Source: Spirochaetia bacterium (lineage in GTDB: Bacteria; Spirochaetota; Spirochaetia; PWKH01). From it: a stretch of DNA of 10,256 nt. The notes under the pieces are model-generated. The model searched no databases. It was not told the DNA's origin and worked only from the letters and a program-made list of their open reading frames with translations. Position 1 is the first letter of the stretch; each line of letters begins with the position of its first letter. Position numbers and translations under genes: made by a program. Below are positions 1-7,019 of this stretch, one piece after another. The stretch covers positions 1 through 10,256 of the forward strand of contig SKXS01000094.1 of NCBI GenBank assembly GCA_007128345.1, read 5' to 3'.

Positions 1-668
1 GACTGTACGCCGGCATCACCTGTGAAGACGGAGAGGGCAGGAGAATCCTCTTCGGATGGATGCCCGAAGTGCTTCGAATATCCATTGAGCACGAAGGATA
101 TGCGTGGGCGGGTGTCCAGTCCATCCCGCGGGTCATGGAAATTGATGACCAGGGAAAGCTCACCATAGATCCCGTGGAGGCTGTCAGCCTGCTTCATGAT
201 GCAGAAGCAGGACTGGTTCTGGCTGATGAACTCATGTCAGGTACATGGGTACTGCCAGTCCGGGGGAAGGCCCTCGATATTTCCTGTACGATTGCCGTAC
301 CTGAAGAAGGAGAGTTCGGCTTTGAGCTCCTGCGCCATGAGACCCAGCGGGAGAAGACAAGAATTATCTTTCAGAGCGAACGGCAGAATGTCAGGATTGA
401 TCGTGAACAGAGCTCAGTACTGGAGATGCCCTACGCCACACCAGTGGCTGCGCCTTGGGAGGCTCGGGATGATGGACAGGTATCGGTGCGGATTTTATTG
501 GACCACTCCACTCTTGAGGTATTTGTGGACTCGCGGATTACGCTGTCAACTCGTGCCTATCCCCATTTTGACTCGTCTGAGGAAGTTGCCCTGTTTACTG
601 ACAGTCCTCAAGGACTTCGCGTAGTGCACCTGGAAGTCTACCCGGTTCACCCGGCTCGGGAAGACTAG
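1..668 (+). CDS. Glycoside hydrolase family 32 enzyme (beta-fructosidase / sucrose-6-phosphate hydrolase type), C-terminal part
   Basis: The gene is cut by the left window edge. The reading frame is open from position 3 and gives 221 residues to a TAG stop. Family GH32 enzymes hydrolyse terminal beta-fructosyl bonds in sucrose, sucrose-6-phosphate, inulin or levan. Visible hallmarks are RRILFGWM (residues 13-20) and WAGVQSIPRV (about 35-44), which lie near the end of the five-bladed propeller. They are followed by the C-terminal beta-sandwich with LLDHSTLEVFVDSR and LSTRAYP (about 165-187). The catalytic nucleophile, the RDP motif and the acid/base Glu lie upstream, outside the window, so substrate and activity cannot be judged. 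No signal peptide can be assessed. The stop overlaps the convergent flavodoxin gene by four bases. The family call is firm; the exact substrate is unknown. Confidence 0.9.
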   Translation, partial: LYAGITCEDGEGRRILFGWMPEVLRISIEHEGYAWAGVQSIPRVMEIDDQGKLTIDPVEAVSLLHDAEAGLVLADELMSGTWVLPVRGKALDISCTIAVPEEGEFGFELLRHETQREKTRIIFQSERQNVRIDREQSSVLEMPYATPVAAPWEARDDGQVSVRILLDHSTLEVFVDSRITLSTRAYPHFDSSEEVALFTDSPQGLRVVHLEVYPVHPARED

Positions 669-1141
669 GGTGCTCGCAACGCTTCGGTGAAGCGCTTGAG
701 TGATTCTGTATCTCTCTTATCAAGGGAGTCCTGCTGAGATCTGAACAGTCTCCTGTACAGCGGATTGAGCTTCTCAAGATTGACACATCCCCCCACAAGA
801 GCAACAGCCTTCGCATGCTTCAGCATGTCTTCAGAAAATGATTTTCTGACCATCTGTTCAGCCTCGTCTCCCTGGCTGAGGCAGCTTAGGAAGAGTCCAA
901 TCTGTCTTGTCAGCAGGAGTTCGCGGTTGTGCTCGATGAATTTCCGTACCTTCCGATGGAGCCTGCCCATATATACCCCGCCTCCAATGATGATGCGGTC
1001 ATAGTCAGCAAGGGTCGGGTAGCTCTGGTGATCAAGATGGGTAACGATGATGACCTCTTCATCTTTGAGCAATTCAGCAATGATCTCTGCACACTCACGG
1101 GTATAGCCGTACTTCGAACCGTAGACTATCAGCGTCCTCAT
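665..1141 (-). CDS. Flavodoxin-domain protein, HemG-like (Flavodoxin_5 type)
   Basis: A 158-residue single-domain flavodoxin. The N-terminus has a beta strand and FMN phosphate-binding loop, LIVYGSKYGYT (residues 4-14). A second FMN-contact region, IIIGGGVYMGRLHRKVRKF (about 50-68), resembles the corresponding segment of HemG-type protoporphyrinogen oxidases. Such proteins bind FMN and act in the cytoplasm as electron carriers or quinone-linked oxidases. No haem gene is nearby, so a HemG role is not supported. The start at 1141 is chosen over an in-frame start at 1171 because GGAGGG lies five bases upstream and the flavodoxin fold begins at once. The gene lies 61 bp downstream of the YdcZ-type transporter on the same strand, with a plausible promoter of its own in between. 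Its TAG stop overlaps the convergent GH32 stop within CTAG. A redox-partner role for the radical-SAM protein two genes upstream is only an inference. Confidence 0.85.
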   Translation of the reverse strand: MRTLIVYGSKYGYTRECAEIIAELLKDEEVIIVTHLDHQSYPTLADYDRIIIGGGVYMGRLHRKVRKFIEHNRELLLTRQIGLFLSCLSQGDEAEQMVRKSFSEDMLKHAKAVALVGGCVNLEKLNPLYRRLFRSQQDSLDKRDTESLKRFTEALRAP

Positions 1142-1169
1142 GTATCCCTCCGCAGGAACTATGCACATC

Positions 1170-1197
1170 ATATTACCACAAACAGGGAAAGAGGCAA
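1170..1197 (-). promoter_or_regulatory. Candidate sigma-70 promoter for the flavodoxin gene
   Basis: On the minus strand, TTGCCT (1192-1197) is followed by a 16-bp spacer and TAATAT (1170-1175), with TG one base before the -10 element (extended -10). The predicted start near 1163 would leave a leader of about 22 nt containing the GGAGGG ribosome site. Each hexamer matches the consensus at four of six positions, so this is a plausible call from sequence alone. Confidence 0.4.
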
Positions 1198-1202
1198 GTA
1201 CT

Positions 1203-2135
1203 TCAGGGAAGGTCTGCCTGAGCCCTACGGCTGCTCATTCGATCAGCCGTAAGGCTGAGCATTATGCCTGCACCGATGAGAATTATCCCATACACTCTCT
1301 GGTAGGAAAAGATACCGAGCAGCATACGGTCTATCATAACTGCTGATATGATCTGTCCGAGGAAGATAAGCAGTGAACTGTATACCGTAGGAATTCTTGG
1401 GAGCAGGAAATTGATGCTTGCTACGATAGCAACTCCCAGCAGCCCTCCCCCAACCATGAGGTGCAGAGGGACGGAGGATATCAGGGAGAGAGAGATACTG
1501 CCGCAGGCCCCCATAAGCAGGCATGCGGAAGCTGAGCCGATAATCCCGCCGATATAGTTCACCCTGACACCCTTAAGCAGACCTATATGCGAGGCAAGTC
1601 GCGCATTTACTGTCATCTGGAGAATCGTGAGCACGCCTACAGCCACTGCCAGCACTACAAAACGGTAGTCCACTGCCCATGAATCAACCATGACAGCAAG
1701 GCCGATGCAGGCTACAGCCAGCCCTGCAAGCCTGAGAGGTGCTTGGGGATAGCGCTTCATCCCGAGGAGCCCGATAGTATCAATAAGCAGTGAACCCAGC
1801 AGCTGGCCCATGACGCCAGCGGCTAGAGTCACCGATACCCCGAGAGTGAGGAAGCAGAGGTTGTTCCCGAATATCATGATCACGCCAAGCAGGCCCCCGG
1901 TATAGAGATGCCATGGTGCGGGGACGGAGGAGGGTCTGCGGAGGTGACTGCCCCTAAGGATAATGAGTATGGATATCCCGATGAGCCCTGAAGCATGGAT
2001 GAACAGAAGCGATGCCGCCTGTCCGGTGATGCGGGCGAGCTCACCGTTCAAGGTGACCATGCAGGTAATGAGTACCCCTGTCCCGAATACTCCGGCATAG
2101 GGAGCCCTTGTATTACCTGCGGGCATGTGCTTCAC
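1203..2135 (-). CDS. YdcZ/DUF606-family inner-membrane transporter, two-domain form (drug/metabolite transporter superfamily)
   Basis: A 310-residue, strongly hydrophobic protein with about ten predicted membrane helices. Two halves repeat each other. TLNGELARITG (28-38) matches TVNARLASHIG (175-185). The segment from GGLLGVIMI (80) to LLIDTIGLLG (116-125) matches the segment from GGLLGVAIV (230) to VMIDRMLLG (266-274). Single-domain DUF606 proteins are about 150 residues, so this is the fused or duplicated form. The substrate is unknown; some relatives in the superfamily export metabolites or drugs. The start is a GTG at 2135 with AGGGA five bases upstream; the next candidate, ATG 2126, has only a weak ribosome site. 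The first 23 bases overlap the end of the upstream radical-SAM gene, which suggests co-transcription and translational coupling. The extreme 3' end of the gene carries a long inverted repeat. Confidence 0.85.
   Translation of the reverse strand: MKHMPAGNTRAPYAGVFGTGVLITCMVTLNGELARITGQAASLLFIHASGLIGISILIILRGSHLRRPSSVPAPWHLYTGGLLGVIMIFGNNLCFLTLGVSVTLAAGVMGQLLGSLLIDTIGLLGMKRYPQAPLRLAGLAVACIGLAVMVDSWAVDYRFVVLAVAVGVLTILQMTVNARLASHIGLLKGVRVNYIGGIIGSASACLLMGACGSISLSLISSVPLHLMVGGGLLGVAIVASINFLLPRIPTVYSSLLIFLGQIISAVMIDRMLLGIFSYQRVYGIILIGAGIMLSLTADRMSSRRAQADLP
1218..1259 (-). repeat. Inverted repeat (possible RNA hairpin) at the 3' end of the YdcZ-family gene
   Basis: Arms of 16 nt (1218-1233 and 1244-1259) are separated by a 10-nt loop. 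In the minus-strand transcript 14 of 16 positions are Watson-Crick, one is a G-U wobble and one is a mismatch. The repeat lies inside the last ~20 codons of the transporter gene, and no U-tract follows it. A classical intrinsic terminator is therefore not supported. It might stabilise the upstream mRNA end or act as an attenuator before the flavodoxin gene. Confidence 0.5.
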
Positions 2136-3432
2136 GGAATTCCCTGTGCCTGGATATTCGGTGCATATAGGCAGTCAGCATGTCTGACTCAAATGCGTTG
2201 TTGTCTTCGTAGCTTTGTCCGAAAACGGGCTGCCAGAGAGAGGGATCCTCCATACAGAGGTAGAAGTATACCTGCTGCTTCCATTCTTCAGCGAAGCAGC
2301 CATAGACATGCCTGAAGAGCTCAAGCTTAACCGACAGCGGATATGAATATTTTCCCGCGATCTCATCCATGGGCATGCGGAGCACCTTAGTTTTTATTCC
2401 TGATTCTCTCAGCTTCCTGATGACCGCTCTGGTGAACGTCAAGGTTCCCAGCGATACCATGACCGTCTCTTGGGGAGAGAAGGTGCGCTGTACAATCTCA
2501 ATGATCTCCTGGTAGTCCTCCCGCCACCCCCGATACTTGAGTATCGGATGGAAATGAAATCCCACCAGCCCTCCGGCGTCGGCTACGCTCCTGGCTGCCT
2601 TGATTCTCTGATGGAGCGGGGCAGTGAAGTGCTCTTCGTGATCAATAATGACCTGCGGATTGAGGCTCCACGTCGTGATGACATTGGAAGGGATTGATGA
2701 GCTGCGGGCAGTCAAGGATTGGACATGATCGGATTTAGTCTTCAGTTCGAGGATTACATTGGGGTGGGCTTGTGCAAACTCTAGCAGGGCATCAAGAGAA
2801 CCTTTGCGGCTGCCGAACATAAGCGAGTCCGAAGACTGCCCGGTACCAATGTGGTAGATACGTTCCGGGTCCAGTTCCAGCTGTTTCAAGCGCCTGGGTA
2901 AATCCGGATAGATGTACATCCGGTGCTCGTCATAAAATGACCTGATGGAACAGTAGCTGCAGCCGTACCCGCACTGTCTCACGGCATCCAATGTCATGAG
3001 CCTGCAGCATCTGGTCTGCTCGCCTTCCACCGGACACCTGCCGAGGATGGTAACATCCCGGGTATGCTGATCTACGTAGACCTGCTTATGATGCAGAGGC
3101 TTATGGGGAGCAGCTGATCGGTAGTCAAACTCGCTTGAACGCAGATGATCCATGGATGCACGGAATGCCTTCATAATGCGGGCATTAGTCTGGGTGCCCT
3201 TCGGGCGGTTGGTGAGGCAGGCATTAACAATCGGATCAAGCAGGACGGCCAGCGGACCTTCGTCCCACATATGAAGATCAGCTGCAGCATTTGTCAGTTC
3301 TCTCGTGTACTGACTGCTGAGCCGCAGCTTGTCAGCCTGTTCGTTGATGTAGCGCTGTTCATCCTGGGGAAGACGGTCCCATACCGATGTCGATGCCATG
3401 GACATGATTCTAGGGAAATGCAGGACCTGCAT
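2113..3432 (-). CDS. Radical-SAM protein of the spore photoproduct lyase (SplB-like) family
   Basis: A 439-residue cytoplasmic enzyme with the radical-SAM [4Fe-4S] motif CGYGCSYC (Cys154, Cys158, Cys161). It also has SPL-family blocks: WSLNPQVI (about 255-262), LHQRIKAARSVADAGG (273-288) and FHFHPILKYRGWREDY (292-307). Spore photoproduct lyase repairs the UV thymine lesion of spores by a 5'-deoxyadenosyl radical mechanism. The segment HIGTGQSSDSL (194-204), where the lyase's hydrogen-donor Cys would be expected, has no Cys, so true lyase activity is doubtful. Extra cysteines occur at 133, 142 and 143. The protein is about 100 residues longer than Bacillus SplB, mostly at the N-terminus. ATG 3432 follows GAGGG with an 8-nt gap; the adjacent TTG at 3435 is equally possible. 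The gene is divergent from uvrC across 59 bp and overlaps the downstream transporter gene. The family is firm; the substrate is unknown. Confidence 0.85.
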   Translation of the reverse strand: MQVLHFPRIMSMASTSVWDRLPQDEQRYINEQADKLRLSSQYTRELTNAAADLHMWDEGPLAVLLDPIVNACLTNRPKGTQTNARIMKAFRASMDHLRSSEFDYRSAAPHKPLHHKQVYVDQHTRDVTILGRCPVEGEQTRCCRLMTLDAVRQCGYGCSYCSIRSFYDEHRMYIYPDLPRRLKQLELDPERIYHIGTGQSSDSLMFGSRKGSLDALLEFAQAHPNVILELKTKSDHVQSLTARSSSIPSNVITTWSLNPQVIIDHEEHFTAPLHQRIKAARSVADAGGLVGFHFHPILKYRGWREDYQEIIEIVQRTFSPQETVMVSLGTLTFTRAVIRKLRESGIKTKVLRMPMDEIAGKYSYPLSVKLELFRHVYGCFAEEWKQQVYFYLCMEDPSLWQPVFGQSYEDNNAFESDMLTAYMHRISRHREFREAHARR

Positions 3433-3453
3433 CAAGGGTGCCCTCGTGAATGC

Positions 3454-3482
3454 TTGTTCATTCCCTGCTAAAGCGGTATCTT
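3454..3482 (+). promoter_or_regulatory. Weak candidate promoter for uvrC
   Basis: TTGTTC (3454-3459), a 17-bp spacer and TATCTT (3477-3482) lie in the 59-bp gap between the divergent radical-SAM and uvrC genes. The hexamers match the consensus at only three and four of six positions. If used, transcription would start a few bases before the uvrC ATG at 3492. The mRNA would then be nearly leaderless, which would fit the absence of a ribosome-binding site there. Confidence 0.25.
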
Positions 3483-3491
3483 TTCTACCAT

Positions 3492-5321
3492 ATGGAGCAG
3501 AAGAAGAGCGCGGCAGAATTGAAGGCAGTCGTACAGGGATTTCCCTCTTCTCCCGGCGTGTACCTTATGAAAGACGCCGCAGGCAGGATCATCTACATCG
3601 GCAAAGCCAAGGACTTGAGAAAGCGCACCACTTCATATTTTACCGGGAAAAAAGATCTCAAGACAACTATCATGGTGTCAAAGATAGACGATATCTCCTG
3701 CATCACCACAACAAACGAGTATGAAGCGCTGCTGCTGGAGAACAACCTCATTAAAAAGTGGAAGCCCCACTACAACATCAGCCTCAAGGACGGCAAGAGC
3801 TTCCCGGTAATCAGGATCACCAGCGAAGAGTATCCGCGGGTATTCAAGACACGGCGCATCGTGCAGGACGGATCTGAATACTTTGGACCATACGCTGATG
3901 CCGCAAAGGTTGATGTATACCTTTCACTTATGGAGAAGCTCTATCCGCTGCGCAGATGCCGAGGACCTTTGAAGAAGCGATATGCTCCATGTCTGTATTA
4001 CCACATTGGCCGATGCTCTGCTCCCTGTGCCGGTAAGATCAGCAGGGAAGACTATCTTGCCATGGTGGCCCGTGTCAGAGAGCTGCTGAAGGGGCATACG
4101 GATCAGCTTACTGCTGATCTTAAAGAGCGGATGGAACTGGCGGCTTCGCAGAAGCGCTTTGAAGAAGCGGCGGAGCTTCGGGATTCAATCAGCGCCGTCG
4201 AGTCAACCCGAGTTTATCAGGGTGTAGAAGATTTTTCACGCAGTACCCGAGATTATGTTGCCTGCGTGATGCGGGAACACATCGTCACGGTATCCGTATT
4301 CCAGATGCGAGAAGGAAAGCTTCTGGGGAGTGAACTCCACCGCGGAGAATCATTCGGGGATGAAACGGATGCGCTGGTTGATTTCTTTCCTCAGTACTAC
4401 CAAAAACCGGAGCATGTGCCTGAAGTGATCTATGTATCACATCTTGTGGATACCTATATGCTTGAGAAAATGCTCTCTGAACAAGTCGGCGTACCTGCCC
4501 GGGTAATCAAGCCGGATGAAGGAAAGCATTACCGCATCATGCGCATGGTGCTGGAAAACGCGGTAATGGATGCTGAGCGGCGCTTCAAGGCTCAAGAACG
4601 TCTGCCTGCCCTTGAGGAACTGCAGAGGGTTCTCAAGCTTCCATCGGTTCCTCGACGGATAGAGGGCTTCGACATAGCGCACCTGTCGGGAACGCGACCG
4701 GTTGCTTCGCTCATCGTATTTACTGATGGAAAGCCCGATGCCCGGGAATACCGGCGATTCCATGTGAAGTCGCTTGATGGTGCAATTGATGACTATGAAG
4801 CGATCAGGGAAGTAACGGCCAGGAGGTATACCCGCGTAGTCAATGAAAAGCTTCCAGTTCCCGGCTTGGTGCTCATCGACGGGGGAAAAGGGCAGGTGAA
4901 CGCTGCAAGTGAAATACTGGATTCCTTGGGGCTTTCCTCCGTCCCCGTGGCTGGGCTCGCCAAAGAATTTGAAGAGATCTATCTTCCCCATGCACGGGAG
5001 CCGCTGCGGCTGCCAGAGGATTCTGAAGCACTCAAGCTGCTGCAGGCAGTAAGGGATGAAACACACCGGTTTGCCACTACCTTCCAAACTCGTCTCAGGG
5101 AACAGGATGGGTCCTTCAGCCTGCTTGAATCAGTGCGGGGAGTCGGCCCGGCCAGGAGCAAGCTGCTTATGAAGACCTATGGAAATCTGGAGGCTATTGC
5201 CAATGCCGGTAGCGAGGATATAAAAACCAGATGCAGGATTCCTCTTGAGACGGGCGAGCGGATTATTGAAGTGCTGCGCTCGGCTGCATCATCGGAGCAC
5301 CAGGGTAGTTCTCACCTATAA
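3492..5321 (+). CDS. uvrC: UvrABC excinuclease subunit C
   Basis: A 609-residue protein, matching the ~610 residues typical of UvrC. It makes the 3' and 5' incisions around UvrB-marked DNA lesions in nucleotide excision repair. Domains in order: the GIY-YIG nuclease (GVY at 22-24, YIG at 35-37, Arg43, Glu83 in LLLENN); a cysteine cluster at 156, 167, 175 and 179, spaced like the iron-sulfur ligands of E. coli UvrC; a UvrB-interaction UVR motif at about 214-240; an RNase H-like endonuclease with FDIAH (Asp394), LIDGGKGQ (Asp463) and RDETHRF (His525); and C-terminal helix-hairpin-helix motifs around VRGVGPARSKLLMKTYG. All catalytic residues are present. ATG 3492 is chosen because family proteins begin close to the LKAVVQGFPSSPGVY block; an in-frame ATG at 3450 would add 14 atypical residues. 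No clear Shine-Dalgarno precedes 3492. The 3' 59 bp overlap holA on the opposite strand. Confidence 0.97.
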   Translation: MEQKKSAAELKAVVQGFPSSPGVYLMKDAAGRIIYIGKAKDLRKRTTSYFTGKKDLKTTIMVSKIDDISCITTTNEYEALLLENNLIKKWKPHYNISLKDGKSFPVIRITSEEYPRVFKTRRIVQDGSEYFGPYADAAKVDVYLSLMEKLYPLRRCRGPLKKRYAPCLYYHIGRCSAPCAGKISREDYLAMVARVRELLKGHTDQLTADLKERMELAASQKRFEEAAELRDSISAVESTRVYQGVEDFSRSTRDYVACVMREHIVTVSVFQMREGKLLGSELHRGESFGDETDALVDFFPQYYQKPEHVPEVIYVSHLVDTYMLEKMLSEQVGVPARVIKPDEGKHYRIMRMVLENAVMDAERRFKAQERLPALEELQRVLKLPSVPRRIEGFDIAHLSGTRPVASLIVFTDGKPDAREYRRFHVKSLDGAIDDYEAIREVTARRYTRVVNEKLPVPGLVLIDGGKGQVNAASEILDSLGLSSVPVAGLAKEFEEIYLPHAREPLRLPEDSEALKLLQAVRDETHRFATTFQTRLREQDGSFSLLESVRGVGPARSKLLMKTYGNLEAIANAGSEDIKTRCRIPLETGERIIEVLRSAASSEHQGSSHL

Positions 5322-6375
5322 GGCCATAACAGTACTGACCCGATAGGGTTCCCTTTCCTTTGTTCACTACGATCGCGTAGAGCATGAGTTCCAGTATGAG
5401 CGGATGCACATCTCCGCGAATTTCCCGTATGAGACTTTCGTTTTTCTGGATGAGCACGATGATGTTCCGCACATCAGCAGCCTGGTAGTTCTTAGCTGCC
5501 TGGCGGTAGATTCCCTGGTTGCGCTTTCCAATAATTCTTGCAGGGACACCCAGAACTGCGGTTTTTGCCATGGCTTCATCGCTTTGCCAGCGCTGTGCAA
5601 GCATTTCCTGGTAGTGCAGCAGTCTCCTGAACTGCCACAGAAGTCCTGCAAAAAAGGGCGCACTTTGAATTTCACCTGCAAGCTGCAGGGTATGGAAGAT
5701 CTCCAATGTGCCCCGGAGGTCACACTGAGCAATTTTATCAAAGAGCGTAAATACATTTTCTTTCTTGCTGTGGTAGACGAAGGATTCAACGTCCGCTTCA
5801 GTGATTGCGATTCTGCCGGTTCCTGATTCACTTCGTGATATGAGATAGGAGGCAAACTGTTCCGCTGTACTGCGCATTTCCTGGGTGTTATTGTCCACCA
5901 AATCAAGAAATAGGGCAATACCCTCTTCAGTAATGTGCATGGAGCGGGATGAGAAGTACTCTTCAAGCCATTCTTTCTTCTGGTTTTCAAAGAGCTCCCA
6001 GAACATGATGGTCTGTTCCTTTCCCACAGTCTGCTGTAGCTTGGCGCTTATCTTGTTCTCTGATGAGATAAGCACAAGCGTTGCATCGTCATTTGGATGA
6101 GCACAGTAATCGGACAGTGCCTGCACCATAACCTGGTTCAGTTCTTCGACCTGGGAAATGATCACCAACCGATGGTCTGCAAAGAGCGAACTGTTGCGGA
6201 GCACTTCCATAGCTTCACACTGTTCGGTCTCAAACGGATAGAACCGATGCAGTTCAGTTGAACCGTTGTAAGCTTCAGCGCATTGAGACTGGATATGCTT
6301 GACAAAAGAACCTTTCTTGCCAGTTTCCGGACCGAGAAGCAGGTATACGGGAAAAAGTGACGACTGGTGCGGCAT
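5263..6375 (-). CDS. holA: DNA polymerase III, delta subunit (clamp loader)
   Basis: A 370-residue protein with the delta-subunit layout. An N-terminal AAA+-like domain begins VYLLLGPETGKKGSF (10-24), with a degenerate nucleotide-binding loop. A lid region follows, then an all-helical C-terminal domain (FDKIAQCDLRGTLEIFHTL, LLWQFRRLLHYQEM). Delta is the wrench that opens the beta sliding clamp during loading at the replication fork. Family members are usually about 340 residues and end just after a leucine-rich helix, here LILELMLYAIVV. The remaining 30 or so residues (341-370) look like an added tail, and the last 18 or so are encoded antisense to the 3' end of uvrC. The ATG at 6375 is preceded by GAGGAG, only 11 bp after the lexA stop, so it is probably in the lexA transcript and may be translationally coupled. 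No terminator is visible downstream. Confidence 0.92.
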   Translation of the reverse strand: MPHQSSLFPVYLLLGPETGKKGSFVKHIQSQCAEAYNGSTELHRFYPFETEQCEAMEVLRNSSLFADHRLVIISQVEELNQVMVQALSDYCAHPNDDATLVLISSENKISAKLQQTVGKEQTIMFWELFENQKKEWLEEYFSSRSMHITEEGIALFLDLVDNNTQEMRSTAEQFASYLISRSESGTGRIAITEADVESFVYHSKKENVFTLFDKIAQCDLRGTLEIFHTLQLAGEIQSAPFFAGLLWQFRRLLHYQEMLAQRWQSDEAMAKTAVLGVPARIIGKRNQGIYRQAAKNYQAADVRNIIVLIQKNESLIREIRGDVHPLILELMLYAIVVNKGKGTLSGQYCYGLIGENYPGAPMMQPSAALQ

Positions 6376-6386
6376 GGGCTCCTCAG

Positions 6387-6998
6387 CTACGTGTAATCAC
6401 GGATAATCATTTGGAGTTTACCGAGAATCTGTACCTCCTGTGTGTACAGGGGCAGATACTCTTCATTTTCCGCCTGCAGACGAACTCGGTTGTTTTCACG
6501 GAAAAACCTCTTGAGCGTCACCGCTTCATCCTGCACCCTGGCAACCACAATATCTCCATTGTCCGCCTGCTGCTGGTACTTGATAACAGCAATATCGCCG
6601 TCGAATATACCGGCATCATGCATGCTTTCGCCCTTGACCAGCAAGGCGTAATACTGCCCAGTGTCGGCAAGCATCTGCTTGGGCACCTTGATCATACGAT
6701 CAAAATTTTCTTCTGAAAGCAGCGGCACACCTGCGGCAACATTGCCGAGGAGGGGGATATCAAGACCTTCATCCTTGGGAAGGTAAGCTTCGTGGATGAT
6801 CTCTATTGCCCGTGATCGATTTTCATTGCAGCGGAGTATGCCTTTCTTTTCGAGGGCTTTCACATGGTCGAAGGCAGCCTTGACGGAAAAGGAAAAATGG
6901 CTGCCGATTTCCCTGATCGTGGGAGGGTACCCGTGGGCCTTGAGGTGATCCTGGATGAATAGGATGACCTCATGCTGTCTCTTGGTAACATTTTTCAT
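6387..6998 (-). CDS. lexA: LexA repressor, SOS regulator (autoproteolytic)
   Basis: A 203-residue LexA of usual length. It represses DNA-damage genes and cleaves itself when stimulated by RecA filaments. The N-terminal winged helix-turn-helix covers about 1-66, with PPTIREIGSHFSF before the recognition helix SVKAAFDHVKAL, which differs from the E. coli and Bacillus versions. The self-cleavage site is Ala89-Gly90 in NVAAGVP. Catalytic Ser125 lies in VKGESMHD and Lys163 in VTLKRFF. All parts of the peptidase are intact, so the protein should be active. ATG 6998 is chosen over the TTG at 7010 because GGAG lies six bases before the ATG and the TTG overlaps this site. The gene sits 24 bp after ptsH and 11 bp before holA. 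A promoter-like sequence with a palindrome at its start site suggests independent, self-regulated transcription. Confidence 0.96.
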   Translation of the reverse strand: MKNVTKRQHEVILFIQDHLKAHGYPPTIREIGSHFSFSVKAAFDHVKALEKKGILRCNENRSRAIEIIHEAYLPKDEGLDIPLLGNVAAGVPLLSEENFDRMIKVPKQMLADTGQYYALLVKGESMHDAGIFDGDIAVIKYQQQADNGDIVVARVQDEAVTLKRFFRENNRVRLQAENEEYLPLYTQEVQILGKLQMIIRDYT

Positions 6999-7009
6999 GC
7001 GAAACTCCA

Positions 7010-7019
7010 ACGAAATCGT
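7010..7019. promoter_or_regulatory. Palindrome in front of lexA, possible LexA operator
   Basis: The ten-base inverted repeat ACGANNTCGT lies between the candidate -10 element and the lexA ribosome site, about where transcription would start. A repressor bound here would block the lexA promoter. Assigning it to LexA is an inference: I do not know the operator sequence for this lineage, and one copy of a ten-base palindrome is weak evidence. Confidence 0.25.

Noticed and set aside
680..694. Perfect 6-bp hairpin (CGCTTC / GAAGCG, 3-nt loop) just after the GH32 stop
   Set aside because: No T-tract follows on the plus strand and the repeat is inside flavodoxin coding sequence, so it does not qualify as a terminator.
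665..1141. Naming the flavodoxin gene hemG
   Set aside because: The similarity is to the flavodoxin fold in general and the second FMN loop; no haem biosynthesis gene is nearby to support the function.
2113..3432. Calling the radical-SAM gene splB as a true spore photoproduct lyase
   Set aside because: There is no Cys in the segment expected to hold the H-donor, the protein is about 100 residues longer, and no sporulation context is visible.
3450..3491. Upstream in-frame ATG for uvrC at 3450
   Set aside because: The added 14 residues do not resemble UvrC N-termini and overlap the divergent gene's leader; 3492 gives the usual length.
4437..5087. A 216-codon open frame on the minus strand inside uvrC
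   Set aside because: It lies wholly antisense to the catalytic C-terminal part of UvrC, resembles no family I know, and is explained by codon bias of the real gene.
5404..5826. A 140-codon plus-strand frame antisense to holA
   Set aside because: It is fully contained in the well-supported holA gene and shows no recognisable domain.
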